Origin: an uncultured Monoglobus sp.
Lineage (GTDB): Bacteria; Bacillota; Clostridia; Monoglobales; Monoglobaceae
Direction: 5' to 3'
DNA: 36,711 nucleotides
NCBI GenBank assembly: GCA_947624305.1
Contig: CANQKC010000030.1
Location: 1-36,711, forward strand
Shown piece by piece: positions 1 to 8,563 of this stretch. The notes below the pieces were generated by a model that was given only the letters and a program-made list of their open reading frames with translations, did no database searches and was not told the DNA's origin. Both the position numbers and the translations under genes were made by a program. Each line of letters starts with the position of its first letter. The stretch's first letter is position 1.

Positions 1-63
1 ATCTAACTACAGTATAGCATATATCCACGAAAATGGAAAATCAGCTATATTTATATAATACAA

Positions 64-87
64 GGGGACGGCGCCCCCGACGTCCCG
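64..87 (-). terminator. possible terminator of the first two-component operon
   Basis: Read on the minus strand, a GGGACG/CGTCCC hairpin with a 10-nt loop lies about 110 bases downstream of the histidine kinase stop, followed by CTTGTATTATAT, which is only a weak U-tract. A nested AAGGGG/CCCCTT pairing (62-67 with 91-96) can compete with it. Nothing else recognisable lies in 1-197. Confidence 0.3.
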
Positions 88-197
88 GCTCCCCTTGGGG
101 ATAATCAGCAAGCTTGCTTGCGGGTTCAAAGCTATCTGTTTTCTCATGTGTTTATAACTCCGAAAACGCTCTTGTACTGATTATGTCGATTATATAT

Positions 198-2201
198 TTA
201 GTCTTTTTCAAAAGATATAACGACCTTAAATAAATCACCGTCGATTATGACGTCAAATTTGCCGCCGCAGACTTCGGTGTAGCTTTTGGCGATGGCAAGA
301 CCAAGTCCGTTGCCGTCGGAAGCTCTCGCCTTGTCGCCCCTTACAAACCGTCCTGTTATTTCATCCGCGTCAAAGTCCATCTGATAGGCGGATATGTTTT
401 TTATTTCTATCACAATTCGGTTTTCTCGCGCCGTTGCGGACACAAATACTCTCGTGCCTTTCATGGCGTATTTCAAGGCGTTGTCAATCAGATTTCCCAG
501 CGCTCTCGACATCTTTCGTCCGTCCGCTGTGAAGAACAGTTCCTTGTCGGTGCTCACGCAGAATTTCAATTCGGATTTTTGTATCTCATTGTCGCGCTCG
601 CCCAAGGTTTGACTGACGAGCAAAGCGGCGTCTAACTTTTCCATATTGAGTGTTTCGTTTCCGCTTTGCACTTTTGAAACCTCAAACAAGTCCTGCGTGA
701 GATTATTCAGCCTCTGACTTTTTTTGGAGATGACCGAAACATAGTCCCTCGCATCCTCGGGCAGATCCTTGATCTGAGACAGCAGCTCGGTGTAGCTTAT
801 GATTGAAGTGAGCGGCGTCTTCAAGTCGTGGGACACATTTGTTATCAAATCGGTTTTTAGCCGTTCCGCCCTGAGTTGTGCCGAAACCGTCTTTTCAAGG
901 CCTTCGCCGATTTCGTTAATGTTTTTCGCAAGCTCTTTCATATCCTCGGATTTTATATCAGAAATCTTATACTGCAAATTTCCGTTCCGGATTACCGCTG
1001 CTCCTTCCCGAATTTTATCCGTGTCCATTCCTCTGTGGGCAAGTATAAAGACTCCAAAGCCGAAAATGACGACTCCCATAATCGGCCCAAAAGCGCTTGC
1101 CGAAGTCAAAAGCCCGCAAAAGGCGATCGCCATGGTGTAGATAAACAGAACCGAAACAGTCAGAGCGCCGGACTTTTTCGCAAGTGTTTGTTTTATCGCT
1201 TGTATGCCGCTTTTCATGTGCTTTCGCAGCCACTTGAAAACGCGTATCAAGCACTTGCAGCACCATTGAATAACAATGCAGACCACGCTTGTTTTCATGA
1301 ACCTGCCGTTCTTTATTTTACGCACAAGAGACAAGCCGGAGACGAGTATAACGGCTCCGCCCGCGGCTGCCGACGCGGTGGTAAGGCATTGAAGCATATA
1401 TACGGGAATGTGCGAGGTCATGTGCGCGTCAAAGATCAAAGCGCAGATAGCGGCAGCCCCGATTACTGCTGCCGCGATGGCCGCGAGATGCACTTCGCTC
1501 CACACCAAATCGATCCAAACAGTTTTTTGTTCTCCATATCGGTTCTTTCCTGCAACACATATGAGATAAACCATAAGCAGCAGAGCGAGAATAGCGCAGA
1601 TAAGCGCATTAACAAAGGTTTTTCGCACGATCTCCGCCTGTCTGTTCCAATCTTCTTCAAATTTTGCGGCGACCGCGTCACTGATATTGGCACAGACGGT
1701 GATTGCGTCTGTGCTGTTAAAGAGTGATATATCCTCTAAAGTATTGTTATACATCATGCTCTGCCTTGTTCTGCCATCACGGGTTATCATCCCACCCGCG
1801 TCTCTCGCCGCGTATTGATACAAACGGACGTTTTTCAGCTGATCTGCGTTTTGGGCGCCGCAGTTTGTGTATATTTTATCATTGACGGCCACATAATAAT
1901 TCACAACATCCGACTCATACACACGGCTCAGCCTCTCGGTCAGATTTTCGTCAAAAGCCGCGGCGTTTTTCGCGTTGGCCGTGTCCTGATACGCGCTGAA
2001 CACGGCGGCAGCCACGCTGTTAAGCGCGGTGTCAACAAATTGCGAGTCCTCGAACGAGTTTTCAAAGCCGTAAATGTATCTTTCTTCATCACAGTATCGA
2101 ATAAATCCGTTGGCGGCGGTCAGCATGCCTGCGGATATCAGCAGAACGCACAGAACAGCCGCGGCAAATTTTGTGTAACCGGAATATACAAGTCTTTTCA
2201 T
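198..2201 (-). CDS. membrane sensor histidine kinase (VanS-like)
   Basis: This is a sensor kinase that would autophosphorylate on histidine and pass phosphate to the response regulator encoded just upstream. From the start used here (667 aa), a first membrane segment lies at about 11-31, an extracytoplasmic sensor region at about 33-190, and further hydrophobic segments at about 196-217, 239-257, 268-292 and 346-390. A HAMP-like linker is followed by the HisKA motif VSHDLKTPLTS with His458, and an HATPase domain with N-box GNLIDNALKYA and G-box GNGLGLAIA. The extra membrane segments make it longer than a standard two-TM VanS. I chose the ATG at 2201 because AGGAGG lies 9 nt upstream; a TTG at 2207 is too close to it. 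The stimulus is unknown and no transporter or resistance gene is adjacent. Confidence 0.9.
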   Translation of the reverse strand: MKRLVYSGYTKFAAAVLCVLLISAGMLTAANGFIRYCDEERYIYGFENSFEDSQFVDTALNSVAAAVFSAYQDTANAKNAAAFDENLTERLSRVYESDVVNYYVAVNDKIYTNCGAQNADQLKNVRLYQYAARDAGGMITRDGRTRQSMMYNNTLEDISLFNSTDAITVCANISDAVAAKFEEDWNRQAEIVRKTFVNALICAILALLLMVYLICVAGKNRYGEQKTVWIDLVWSEVHLAAIAAAVIGAAAICALIFDAHMTSHIPVYMLQCLTTASAAAGGAVILVSGLSLVRKIKNGRFMKTSVVCIVIQWCCKCLIRVFKWLRKHMKSGIQAIKQTLAKKSGALTVSVLFIYTMAIAFCGLLTSASAFGPIMGVVIFGFGVFILAHRGMDTDKIREGAAVIRNGNLQYKISDIKSEDMKELAKNINEIGEGLEKTVSAQLRAERLKTDLITNVSHDLKTPLTSIISYTELLSQIKDLPEDARDYVSVISKKSQRLNNLTQDLFEVSKVQSGNETLNMEKLDAALLVSQTLGERDNEIQKSELKFCVSTDKELFFTADGRKMSRALGNLIDNALKYAMKGTRVFVSATARENRIVIEIKNISAYQMDFDADEITGRFVRGDKARASDGNGLGLAIAKSYTEVCGGKFDVIIDGDLFKVVISFEKD

Positions 2202-2216
2202 TGTCAAATACCTCCT

Positions 2217-2897
2217 TTAAATTATTTTATAGCCGACTCCCCATACCACCTTTAGATATTGGGGCTCCTTCGGGTTGATTTCGATCTTCTCTCGAATGTG
2301 GCGGATATGCACAGCTATGGTGTTGTCCCCCACCACAGTGTCCTCGTTCCACACATTTCTGTAAATCTCTTCGGGCGAGAAAACCTTGCCCCTATTCCTG
2401 ACGAGCAGCTCAAGTATTCCGTATTCAAGAGGCGTCAGCCGCACGTCTTCTCCTTCAACAGTTACCGTCCGCGTCTCGGTGTTGACCGTCAGACCCGAGA
2501 TCGTGATAATGCCGTTTTGCTTTCCGATAGAGCCGAGGGCGGTGTAACGGCGCAGCTGAGACTTTACCCGCGCCACCAATTCGGACGGATTATACGGCTT
2601 TGTCACATAGTCGTCCGCCCCGGCAGTCAGCCCTAAGATTTTGTCGGCATCTTCCGACTTCGCCGACAGCAGGATCACCGGAATATTTCTGGATTTCCTC
2701 AGCTTCATCAGCGTTTTTATGCCGTCCAGTTTCGGCATCATGATGTCCAAAATCATCAAGTGTACCTCGTTTTCACTCAACGCCTCTAAAGCTTCAATGC
2801 CGTTATAGGCTTTTATAACCTCGTAGCCCTCGCCCGACAAAAATATCGCGATGCTGTCCACTATATCTCTGTCGTCATCAACAACAAGTATTCTCAC
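2217..2897 (-). CDS. OmpR/PhoB-family response regulator
   Basis: This is a two-domain transcription factor of about 227 aa. The N-terminal receiver domain shows the acidic cluster VVDDD near the start, the phosphoacceptor Asp in LDIMMPKLDG, and the conserved Lys in YVTKPYNPSEL. The C-terminal winged helix ends in the typical VRHIREKIE/WGVGYKI pattern (here HIRHIREKIEIN then VVWGVGYKII). It lies immediately upstream of the kinase gene with a 15-base gap, so the two form one operon. The GTG at 2897 is preferred over the GTG at 2906, because GGGAGGTGG is well spaced only for the former. It probably autoregulates, but the target genes cannot be named from the sequence. Confidence 0.92.
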   Translation of the reverse strand: MRILVVDDDRDIVDSIAIFLSGEGYEVIKAYNGIEALEALSENEVHLMILDIMMPKLDGIKTLMKLRKSRNIPVILLSAKSEDADKILGLTAGADDYVTKPYNPSELVARVKSQLRRYTALGSIGKQNGIITISGLTVNTETRTVTVEGEDVRLTPLEYGILELLVRNRGKVFSPEEIYRNVWNEDTVVGDNTIAVHIRHIREKIEINPKEPQYLKVVWGVGYKII

Positions 2898-2978
2898 TTC
2901 TTCCACCTCCCGATTTTATTGTAACAGATACTTATTAAGATTTGACAATGAAATTTCTTAAGATTTCTTTATAAATTC

Positions 2979-3007
2979 AGTATAGCATAAAACATAGTTG
3001 ATCACAA
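2979..3007 (-). promoter_or_regulatory. sigma-A promoter of the first two-component operon
   Basis: On the minus strand the -35 is TTGTGA (3002-3007) and the -10 is TATACT (2979-2984) with a 17-bp spacer and an extended TG one base before the -10. Between the start site and the gene, two direct TTAAGATTT repeats (2935-2943 and 2958-2966, 23 bp apart) could be regulator half-sites. Confidence 0.7.
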
Positions 3008-3039
3008 CTTGATTGTGGGTATATAATTAAATGATTTAT

Positions 3040-3375
3040 GTACGTTTGGCGCGTTCACCTTCGCAGCACCGCAGCGCGGATATTATCCGCCAACGCAGCG
3101 ATTAGTGATTAGTAAATAGCGAATAGAACGGGCGGCAGATTGCCGCCCCTACGGGTTCGGCGTAATTTATGCTGTTATGGCGATACGATATGTCACCCGC
3201 CACACCGTAGGGGCGGATATTATCCGCCCGCGGCGGCATGTGGGCAAATGTCCGCAAATGGCAACACCTCATCTGACTTTTTGCCCGTCCGGGCAAAAAC
3301 CCACCTTCCCCTCAAGGGGAAGGCTTTGCAACCGAAAATGCCGCTTTGCGGCGGCGGGAGGTATAATCCGGCGAA
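3040..3375. repeat. composite intergenic repeat island 1
   Basis: This gene-free stretch is built from modules that recur elsewhere in the window. It holds a short ATTAGTGATTAG/GCGAATAG tract (about 3099-3125), a hairpin GGGCGGCA-gat-TGCCGCCC (3130-3148), and a 52-bp module (3207-3258) identical to 24947-24998 that contains the palindrome GGGCGGATATTATCCGCCC (3211-3229). A 61-bp module (3264-3324) matches 24883-24943 with three differences and contains TTTTTGCCCG-tc-CGGGCAAAAA (3278-3299) and CCTTCCCCTCAAGGGGAAGG. Open frames through it are not convincing genes. I recall similar GC-rich palindromes from other gut Clostridia, but did not check this. Confidence 0.85.
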
Positions 3376-3390
3376 AATGCGGCAATAATT
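3361..3390 (+). promoter_or_regulatory. sigma-F-like promoter of spoIIR
   Basis: GTATA (3361-3365), a 15-bp spacer and GGCAATAATT (3381-3390) match the forespore sigma-F consensus (GYATA, then GGnnAnAHTR) except for the last base. It lies 30 bases before the spoIIR start, whose B. subtilis homologue is sigma-F controlled. It directly abuts the repeat island. Confidence 0.6.
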
Positions 3391-3420
3391 TCGTTATACT
3401 TTAATGGCGGGAGGATAATT

Positions 3421-4041
3421 ATGCCGAAGATAAATATAATGCGGCTTGCGGGAGTTGTGTGCGCACTGGCGCTGGCGGTTGTCACGCTTGTCTCGTATGT
3501 GTCGCGCGAGACCGAGGATATCGAAAACAGCGTGCTGCGTCTGCACATCGTCGCCAACAGCGACAGCGCGGAGGATCAGGAGCTGAAGCTCAAGGTGCGC
3601 GACGAGATTATCGAGCGCTGCGGATTTCTGTTCCGCGACTGCCGCACACTTGAGGAGTCGGAGCGCACCGCGCGCAGCAACCTCGGATTTTTCAAATATG
3701 TGGCGCGGAACGTGATAAGGGAGCATGGCTATGACTATCCGGTGGAGTGCGAGGTCGCGCGACTGAGCTTCCCCACCAAGCGCTATGAACGTGCGGAAAA
3801 TAATGCGCTGTCTCTGCCGAGGGGTGAGTACAGCGCGCTGAATATCAAGATCGGCTCGGGGTCGGGCGCAAACTGGTGGTGCGTCATGTACCCTCCCCTG
3901 TGCTTTGTGGACGGCGTTGCCGAGGCCGACGACGAAAGCCTGAAAAACATTCTCACCGACTCGGAATACCGTCTGATAACCGAAAATTCACCGGACGTTA
4001 AGATCAAATTCAAGATCGCCGAATGGCTCGGCGGCGATTAG
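3421..4041 (+). CDS. spoIIR: stage II sporulation protein R
   Basis: SpoIIR is the forespore signalling protein that triggers SpoIIGA-dependent processing of pro-sigma-E in the mother cell. The 206-aa product has an N-terminal hydrophobic signal/anchor segment (about residues 7-26) and the family motifs RLHIVANSDSAEDQ, SFPTKRYE, LPRGEYSALNIKIGSG and NWWCVMYPPLCF. The length is in the normal range. The start at 3421 is supported by GGGAGG 7 nt upstream and by the sigma-F-like promoter. Its stop overlaps the stop of the convergent MocR-type regulator by 4 bases, so the two genes share their 3' ends with no terminator between them. Confidence 0.95.
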   Translation: MPKINIMRLAGVVCALALAVVTLVSYVSRETEDIENSVLRLHIVANSDSAEDQELKLKVRDEIIERCGFLFRDCRTLEESERTARSNLGFFKYVARNVIREHGYDYPVECEVARLSFPTKRYERAENNALSLPRGEYSALNIKIGSGSGANWWCVMYPPLCFVDGVAEADDESLKNILTDSEYRLITENSPDVKIKFKIAEWLGGD

Positions 4042-5414
4042 CCCCACGCCTTTATGAGGCCGTCAGCCGCGCCGCGAATCTGATTGTGCGTAAGCTGGCC
4101 GAAGCCGACGATGAACGAGTTTTCGGGCAGGGCCTCGCTCGTGTTTATAAGGCAAGCGGAAAGCGGGATAAGCTTGACTCCGCGCGCGGCAGCGGCGTTT
4201 TTAAGCTCCGCCTCGCTCATGCCGTTTTTGACCGAAACGATAAAATATGTTCCGCTGTCGGCTCCGTATATCTCAATGTTCGGGGCTATCGGCGACTCAA
4301 GCAGCGCCGTCTTTAAAAGGCGGCGTTTTTCTTTGTACAATTTCCGCAGCTTCTCGGTATGGCTGCGGTATTTTCCGCTTCTTAAATACTCGGCGATCAC
4401 CTGCTGCTCAAGCCTCGATTTAAGGCAGGTGTAGTACGGCAGGCGCATGTCAAAGCTTTTTTTCAGCTCGTCGGGCAGAACGACAAACGCTCCGCTGAAC
4501 GCGGGCGCGATGCTGCGGTAGAACGAGCCGAGGAAGATAACCTTGTCGGGCGCCTGTGAGATCAGGGTGCGTCCGGGCCTTTCCGCGAAGTCAAGGTCAA
4601 AATCCGCCTCGATTATATATCTTTCGGGCTTTTCGGCTGCCCACTCAAGCAGACCGCTTCGCTCCGCCGCGCTCATTCTCCGCGCGGTGGGGAACTGCAT
4701 ATCGGGCGAGGCGTACATAACCGTGACGCCGCTGCTTTTGAGACCGTCCAGCGGAAAAGCGTCGATCCGCGTGTTGATCAGCTCGGTCTTCGCGCCCGTG
4801 TTTTTGACCGGGACATAGCTCCGCGCGAAGCAGGGGTTCTCAAACCCGAAAACCGCGCCGCCGCCCATGACGCTCGCGAGCTGCTGCAAAAGATAATCGG
4901 TTCCCGCGCCGATTATGATCCTTCCTGCGGGGCAGGAAATCCCGTGCAGATCATAGAGGTTGTGCGAGATCGCGCGGCGCAGCTCGCTCTCGCCGTACTT
5001 GTGGCCGTAATTTAACAGACCGGGATTGTCGTAGCTTATCTCGCGGCACAGCTTGGTTAAGGCTCCTGAAGGCACCGCGTCGGTGTCGGTCCCGTTCTGG
5101 CTCATGACGTATGATATTCCCGGAGTGCCATAAAAATCGGGCTCCGAGATGTCGGTGTTTATCGGGCTTGTGCGGCGGGCAAAGTAGCCGCTCCGCGAGC
5201 GCGCCGCCGCGTAGCCCTCCTCGATAAGCCTCTGATAGGCGAGCTCCACCGTGTTTTTCGACAGCCCGAGCTCCTCCGAAAGGCCGCGCCGCGAGGGCAG
5301 TTTTTCGCCGTCGGCGATCCGCCCCGCGATTATATTTTCCGTAAGCAGATCAGCGAGCTGGACGTAAAGCGGCGTGTCGGAGTTTTTATTCAGAATGTGT
5401 TTCAAACCTTTCAT
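4038..5414 (-). CDS. MocR/GabR-type regulator with degenerate aminotransferase domain
   Basis: The protein (458 aa) has an N-terminal GntR winged helix (about 10-80; DTPLYVQLADLL, KLPSRRGLSEELGLSKNTVE) and a fold-type I aminotransferase-like domain (about 100-455), the architecture of MocR regulators such as GabR and PdxR. In active family members the PLP-binding lysine sits in a G-T-F-S-K-x-L-x-P motif. Here the matching stretch is GSFYRSIAP, so the lysine is replaced by Arg300 and a Schiff base with PLP cannot form. Other landmarks persist: EADFDLDF, ASPDMQFPT and VGFGQLTHNQI. It is divergent from a GH95 gene and faces operator-like repeats, so it probably controls the glycosidases. I chose the ATG at 5414; a GTG at 5423 is also in frame and neither has a strong ribosome site. 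Confidence 0.88.
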   Translation of the reverse strand: MKGLKHILNKNSDTPLYVQLADLLTENIIAGRIADGEKLPSRRGLSEELGLSKNTVELAYQRLIEEGYAAARSRSGYFARRTSPINTDISEPDFYGTPGISYVMSQNGTDTDAVPSGALTKLCREISYDNPGLLNYGHKYGESELRRAISHNLYDLHGISCPAGRIIIGAGTDYLLQQLASVMGGGAVFGFENPCFARSYVPVKNTGAKTELINTRIDAFPLDGLKSSGVTVMYASPDMQFPTARRMSAAERSGLLEWAAEKPERYIIEADFDLDFAERPGRTLISQAPDKVIFLGSFYRSIAPAFSGAFVVLPDELKKSFDMRLPYYTCLKSRLEQQVIAEYLRSGKYRSHTEKLRKLYKEKRRLLKTALLESPIAPNIEIYGADSGTYFIVSVKNGMSEAELKNAAAARGVKLIPLSACLINTSEALPENSFIVGFGQLTHNQIRGAADGLIKAWG

Positions 5415-5446
5415 TGCAGTCACTCACTTAAATTTACTATGCCTTT

Positions 5447-5475
5447 ATTTTATCATTCGCTTTCATTCAAGTCAA
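5447..5475 (-). promoter_or_regulatory. promoter of the MocR-type regulator
   Basis: On the minus strand, TTGACT (5470-5475), a 17-bp spacer and TAAAAT (5447-5452) make a good sigma-A promoter. The first operator-like repeat begins only 11 bp beyond the -35, so autoregulation is plausible. Confidence 0.65.
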
Positions 5476-5486
5476 CAAAAAACGGC

Positions 5487-5547
5487 CTGGCCCCATATAT
5501 TTTGGTGCCAACTGGCCCTATGCTGACCCGCGGCGCGGATGTATAAT
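5487..5547 (+). promoter_or_regulatory. MocR-type direct-repeat operator and -10 element before the first GH95 gene
   Basis: Two direct repeats, CTGGCCCCAT (5487-5496) and CTGGCCCTAT (5512-5521), are spaced 25 bp start to start. A TATAAT -10 sits at 5542-5547, but the -35 position (5519-5524, TATGCT) is poor and overlaps the second repeat. Directly repeated boxes abutting a weak -35 are typical of promoters activated by MocR-family proteins. A near copy lies at 8552-8612. Confidence 0.6.
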
Positions 5548-5590
5548 TATGATATGTAATTATTTTGAAGAAAACCGAGAGGCAGAAATT

Positions 5591-8563
5591 ATGAAAAACA
5601 CACGATTTGATCCCGAGACCGTAATCTGGACCGACACGCCCGTCGAGAGAGTTCTGGAGCGCGGCGGAGTTTATAAAAACGTCGCCGAGATCGACCCGAA
5701 CGCGTCAAAGACCGAGGATGTTCAAGGCAAAAACGGCGGGATACAGAAGCCCTATCTTGACGAGGGCGGACGGTTTTCCGCCTGGTCATACTCCGAGTTT
5801 CTCTGGACGCACTTTTATCCCGTGGGCTGCGGACGGCTCGCGGCGATGGCGGCGGGCGGAATTGACCGCGAGGTCGTTCAGATCAACGAGGACACCTGCT
5901 GGGACGGCTCGCCCTACGGAACGCTTGAGGACGAGAACGGGAACGTTATAAGAACCATGAGCGAGGCCCGCGAGACAAAAGGCGTGATCAGAGTGAGAGA
6001 CGGCAGCTTCACGGGCGGCAGCGTTGAGGGCGGCTGGAGATACTACCGCGGAGCGGACGCGGACGGACGCCCCGCGGAGATAGGCTCAGGCGGCGCACTT
6101 GTCGGCGATGAGGAGTTCAGAAAAAGCTTTCCGGAGTTTGCCGACAAGAGCATATCGAGCCTTGCGCTCGGCATTGACAATTCAAGAACCGCCGAGGCTG
6201 TCCAAGGCAGACAGAACCTGCACGGTTTGGTCGAGGCAAAATTCCTCGGCGCGCCGTATAAGCAGCGGGCCTATAAATCCTTTGTCGAGCTTTATCTTGA
6301 CTTCGGCCACAGCTTTGAGAGCGCCGAAAACTACATAAAAAGCCTCGACCTTGAGAGCGGCGTTGTCACAACGGAATACGACGCGGGCGGCTGCCATTAT
6401 AAAAGAGAAGTCTTCGCGAGCTATCCCGATCAGGCGGTCGTGACGCGTATCGAAACGGACGGCGAGCTTGATTTCTCCGCGGAGCTGCACACCTATCACA
6501 GCGCCGAGTGCAATTACGCCCAAATAAGCGACAGGGAAATAAGGCTGCGCGCCGCCGTGACCGACGGAAACAGGGACGGCGTGATCGCCGAAACCAATAT
6601 GATACAGTTCGAGGCGAGAATGCTGGTCGAGGGAGACTGCGTGTTTTCCGTGTCCGACGACGGCGGAAAAATATTCGCGAAGGGCGGCAAAAGCGCGGCG
6701 GTTTATATAATCGGCGCCACGAATTATGTTGATTTTATGACGCTTGACAACTCAAAGCCCGCGCGCGACTGCAACCGGTATTCCGAGAACATAAAAAAGC
6801 GCGGCTATGCCGGGATAAGGGCGCGCCACATGGCCGATTTCACATCCGAATTTTCAAAGTCAAGCCTCACGCTGGGCGGCGGTGCCTCGGACATTCCGAC
6901 CGAAAAGCGGGTGCGTCGCGACATCGGCGGAAAATCGGGATTTATGTACGGCTCGGGAGCGGACTTGCGCTCGGCGGCGGAAAGCGGGATAACAACGTCT
7001 TATGACGGCGGCGACCGCGCTCTCGCGGCGCTGATCTTCAATTTCGGAAAATACCTGATTTTGTCGGGCTCAAGACCCGGCAGGAAAGTCAAAAACGGCG
7101 GGCTTGAAATTCCCGAGAGCCAGCCGCTTAATCTGACCGGGAAATGGAACGCGGCGATGACCGCGGGCTGGAACGGAAAATACACGATAAACATAAACAC
7201 CGAAATGAATTACTGGGCGGCGCAGGTCATGAATTTGAGCGGCTGCGAGAGGCCGCTGCTCGACGCGCTCGCCGACCTCGCGAAAAGCGGCAGCGTCACC
7301 GCCGATTTTCAGTATGGGATAGGCGACAGCACGACATACAGACCCGGCGATCCGTGGGTCACGCACCACAATTTTGACCTGTGGCGCGGCACTCAGCCGA
7401 TCGACAACGCGACCGCGGGGCTGTGGCCCACGGGCGGCGCGTGGCTGCTGCACCACGCGTGGCAGTATTATCAATATAATAAAGACGAAAAATATCTCGC
7501 GGAGCTCTATCCCTATATGGCGGGCGCGGCGCGGTTCTTTACCGAGTTCCTCGTCGCCGATCCGAAGACGGGATATCTGATCACGGCTGCATCGTGCTCG
7601 CCCGAGCAGGGCGGAGTGCAGCCCGGCCCCGCTATGGACACCCAGCTTATCCGCAGCCTGTATGACATTGTGAACAAGGCCGCAGCGGTTCTGGGCAGAA
7701 CGGACGAGGACGCGGAGCTGCTCGGGAAGATCGCCGGGCAGATGCCCTCGGAATATTTCGCGGACGAGAAAGGAAGGATCGCGCCCGATATTATCGACGA
7801 AAACGGCTTGATATCCGAATGGGCGAGAGGCGATGTGAGCTTTGATTTCGGGAACACGGCGAACAAGACCGAGGAACGCTTCCCGGGGATAACAAACCCC
7901 TTCAGCGGTGAAACGCTTGAAATAAAGGCCCACGCCGCGTCGAACCGCTCGTTCCACCGCCACTGCTCCCACCTTTGGGAGCTCTACCCCGGAACGCGTT
8001 TAGACCCGCGGGACGGCGGACAAAAAAGGTTGTTCGAGGCTTTCCGAAAATCCCTCGCAGCCAAGGACGATGCTGACGGAAAGGGCTGGAGCCTCGCGTG
8101 GAGAATGAACCTGAGCGCCCGCGCGCTGCGCCCCGAAAAGGCCGAGGACATGCTGAGACAGATTATTTTGTGCCGCATGGCCCCGAATTTATTTGATCAG
8201 CACCCCGATTTCCAGATCGACGGAAACCTTGGCGCGGCCGCGGGGATCGCCGAAATGCTGCTTCAGAGCCACAACGGCGCGATCGAGCTGCTTCCCGCGC
8301 TGCCGAGCGCGTGGAAATGCGGAGAGTTCCGCGGCTTTAAGACTCGTGAAAACGCCGAGGTCTCGGCGGCGTGGAAGGACGGAAAGCTGACAGACCTTTC
8401 GGTGAAAGCTTTAAACGACGGCGTTATAAGAATAAGAATAAAAGCAGTCGGCGTTTTTGACCCGCTCGGAAACGCGGAGGAACATAAATTTGATCCCGAA
8501 ACGAATATAACCGAGATCCGCGGCAAAGCCGGAGTGATCTACAAAATCGATCTGGCCCCATAA
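5591..8563 (+). CDS. GH95 family glycoside hydrolase (alpha-L-fucosidase type), no signal peptide
   Basis: Members of GH95 hydrolyse alpha-1,2-fucosyl (and in some cases alpha-L-galactosyl) linkages by inversion. This 990-aa protein carries the family landmarks INEDTCWDGSPYG, NTEMNYW, GLWPTGGAWL, TAASCSPEQGG, HRHCSHLWELYPG and FQIDGN. By analogy with the Bifidobacterium AfcA active site, Glu672 (in SPEQGG) would be the acid, Asp877 (in FQIDGN) the base, and Asn534/Asn536 the Asn pair. There is no signal peptide, so it is presumably cytoplasmic. An in-frame ATG at 5549 exists, but the ATG at 5591 has a GAGAGG-type site and begins the sequence shared with the paralogue at 8845. The last codons (L-A-P-stop) coincide with a repeat of the second operator-like element. 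Exact substrate is not readable. Confidence 0.9.
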   Translation: MKNTRFDPETVIWTDTPVERVLERGGVYKNVAEIDPNASKTEDVQGKNGGIQKPYLDEGGRFSAWSYSEFLWTHFYPVGCGRLAAMAAGGIDREVVQINEDTCWDGSPYGTLEDENGNVIRTMSEARETKGVIRVRDGSFTGGSVEGGWRYYRGADADGRPAEIGSGGALVGDEEFRKSFPEFADKSISSLALGIDNSRTAEAVQGRQNLHGLVEAKFLGAPYKQRAYKSFVELYLDFGHSFESAENYIKSLDLESGVVTTEYDAGGCHYKREVFASYPDQAVVTRIETDGELDFSAELHTYHSAECNYAQISDREIRLRAAVTDGNRDGVIAETNMIQFEARMLVEGDCVFSVSDDGGKIFAKGGKSAAVYIIGATNYVDFMTLDNSKPARDCNRYSENIKKRGYAGIRARHMADFTSEFSKSSLTLGGGASDIPTEKRVRRDIGGKSGFMYGSGADLRSAAESGITTSYDGGDRALAALIFNFGKYLILSGSRPGRKVKNGGLEIPESQPLNLTGKWNAAMTAGWNGKYTININTEMNYWAAQVMNLSGCERPLLDALADLAKSGSVTADFQYGIGDSTTYRPGDPWVTHHNFDLWRGTQPIDNATAGLWPTGGAWLLHHAWQYYQYNKDEKYLAELYPYMAGAARFFTEFLVADPKTGYLITAASCSPEQGGVQPGPAMDTQLIRSLYDIVNKAAAVLGRTDEDAELLGKIAGQMPSEYFADEKGRIAPDIIDENGLISEWARGDVSFDFGNTANKTEERFPGITNPFSGETLEIKAHAASNRSFHRHCSHLWELYPGTRLDPRDGGQKRLFEAFRKSLAAKDDADGKGWSLAWRMNLSARALRPEKAEDMLRQIILCRMAPNLFDQHPDFQIDGNLGAAAGIAEMLLQSHNGAIELLPALPSAWKCGEFRGFKTRENAEVSAAWKDGKLTDLSVKALNDGVIRIRIKAVGVFDPLGNAEEHKFDPETNITEIRGKAGVIYKIDLAP

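Noticed and set aside
876..1727. 283-codon open frame on the plus strand
   Set aside because: It is antisense to the histidine kinase, lacks a ribosome site and has no recognisable domain.
3102..3404. Several short open frames in repeat island 1
   Set aside because: They run through palindromic repeats present elsewhere in other contexts and have no ribosome sites.
7070..7972. 300-codon open frame antisense to the first GH95 gene
   Set aside because: The GC-rich codon pattern of the real gene creates open shadow frames; the Arg/Ala-rich product matches nothing.
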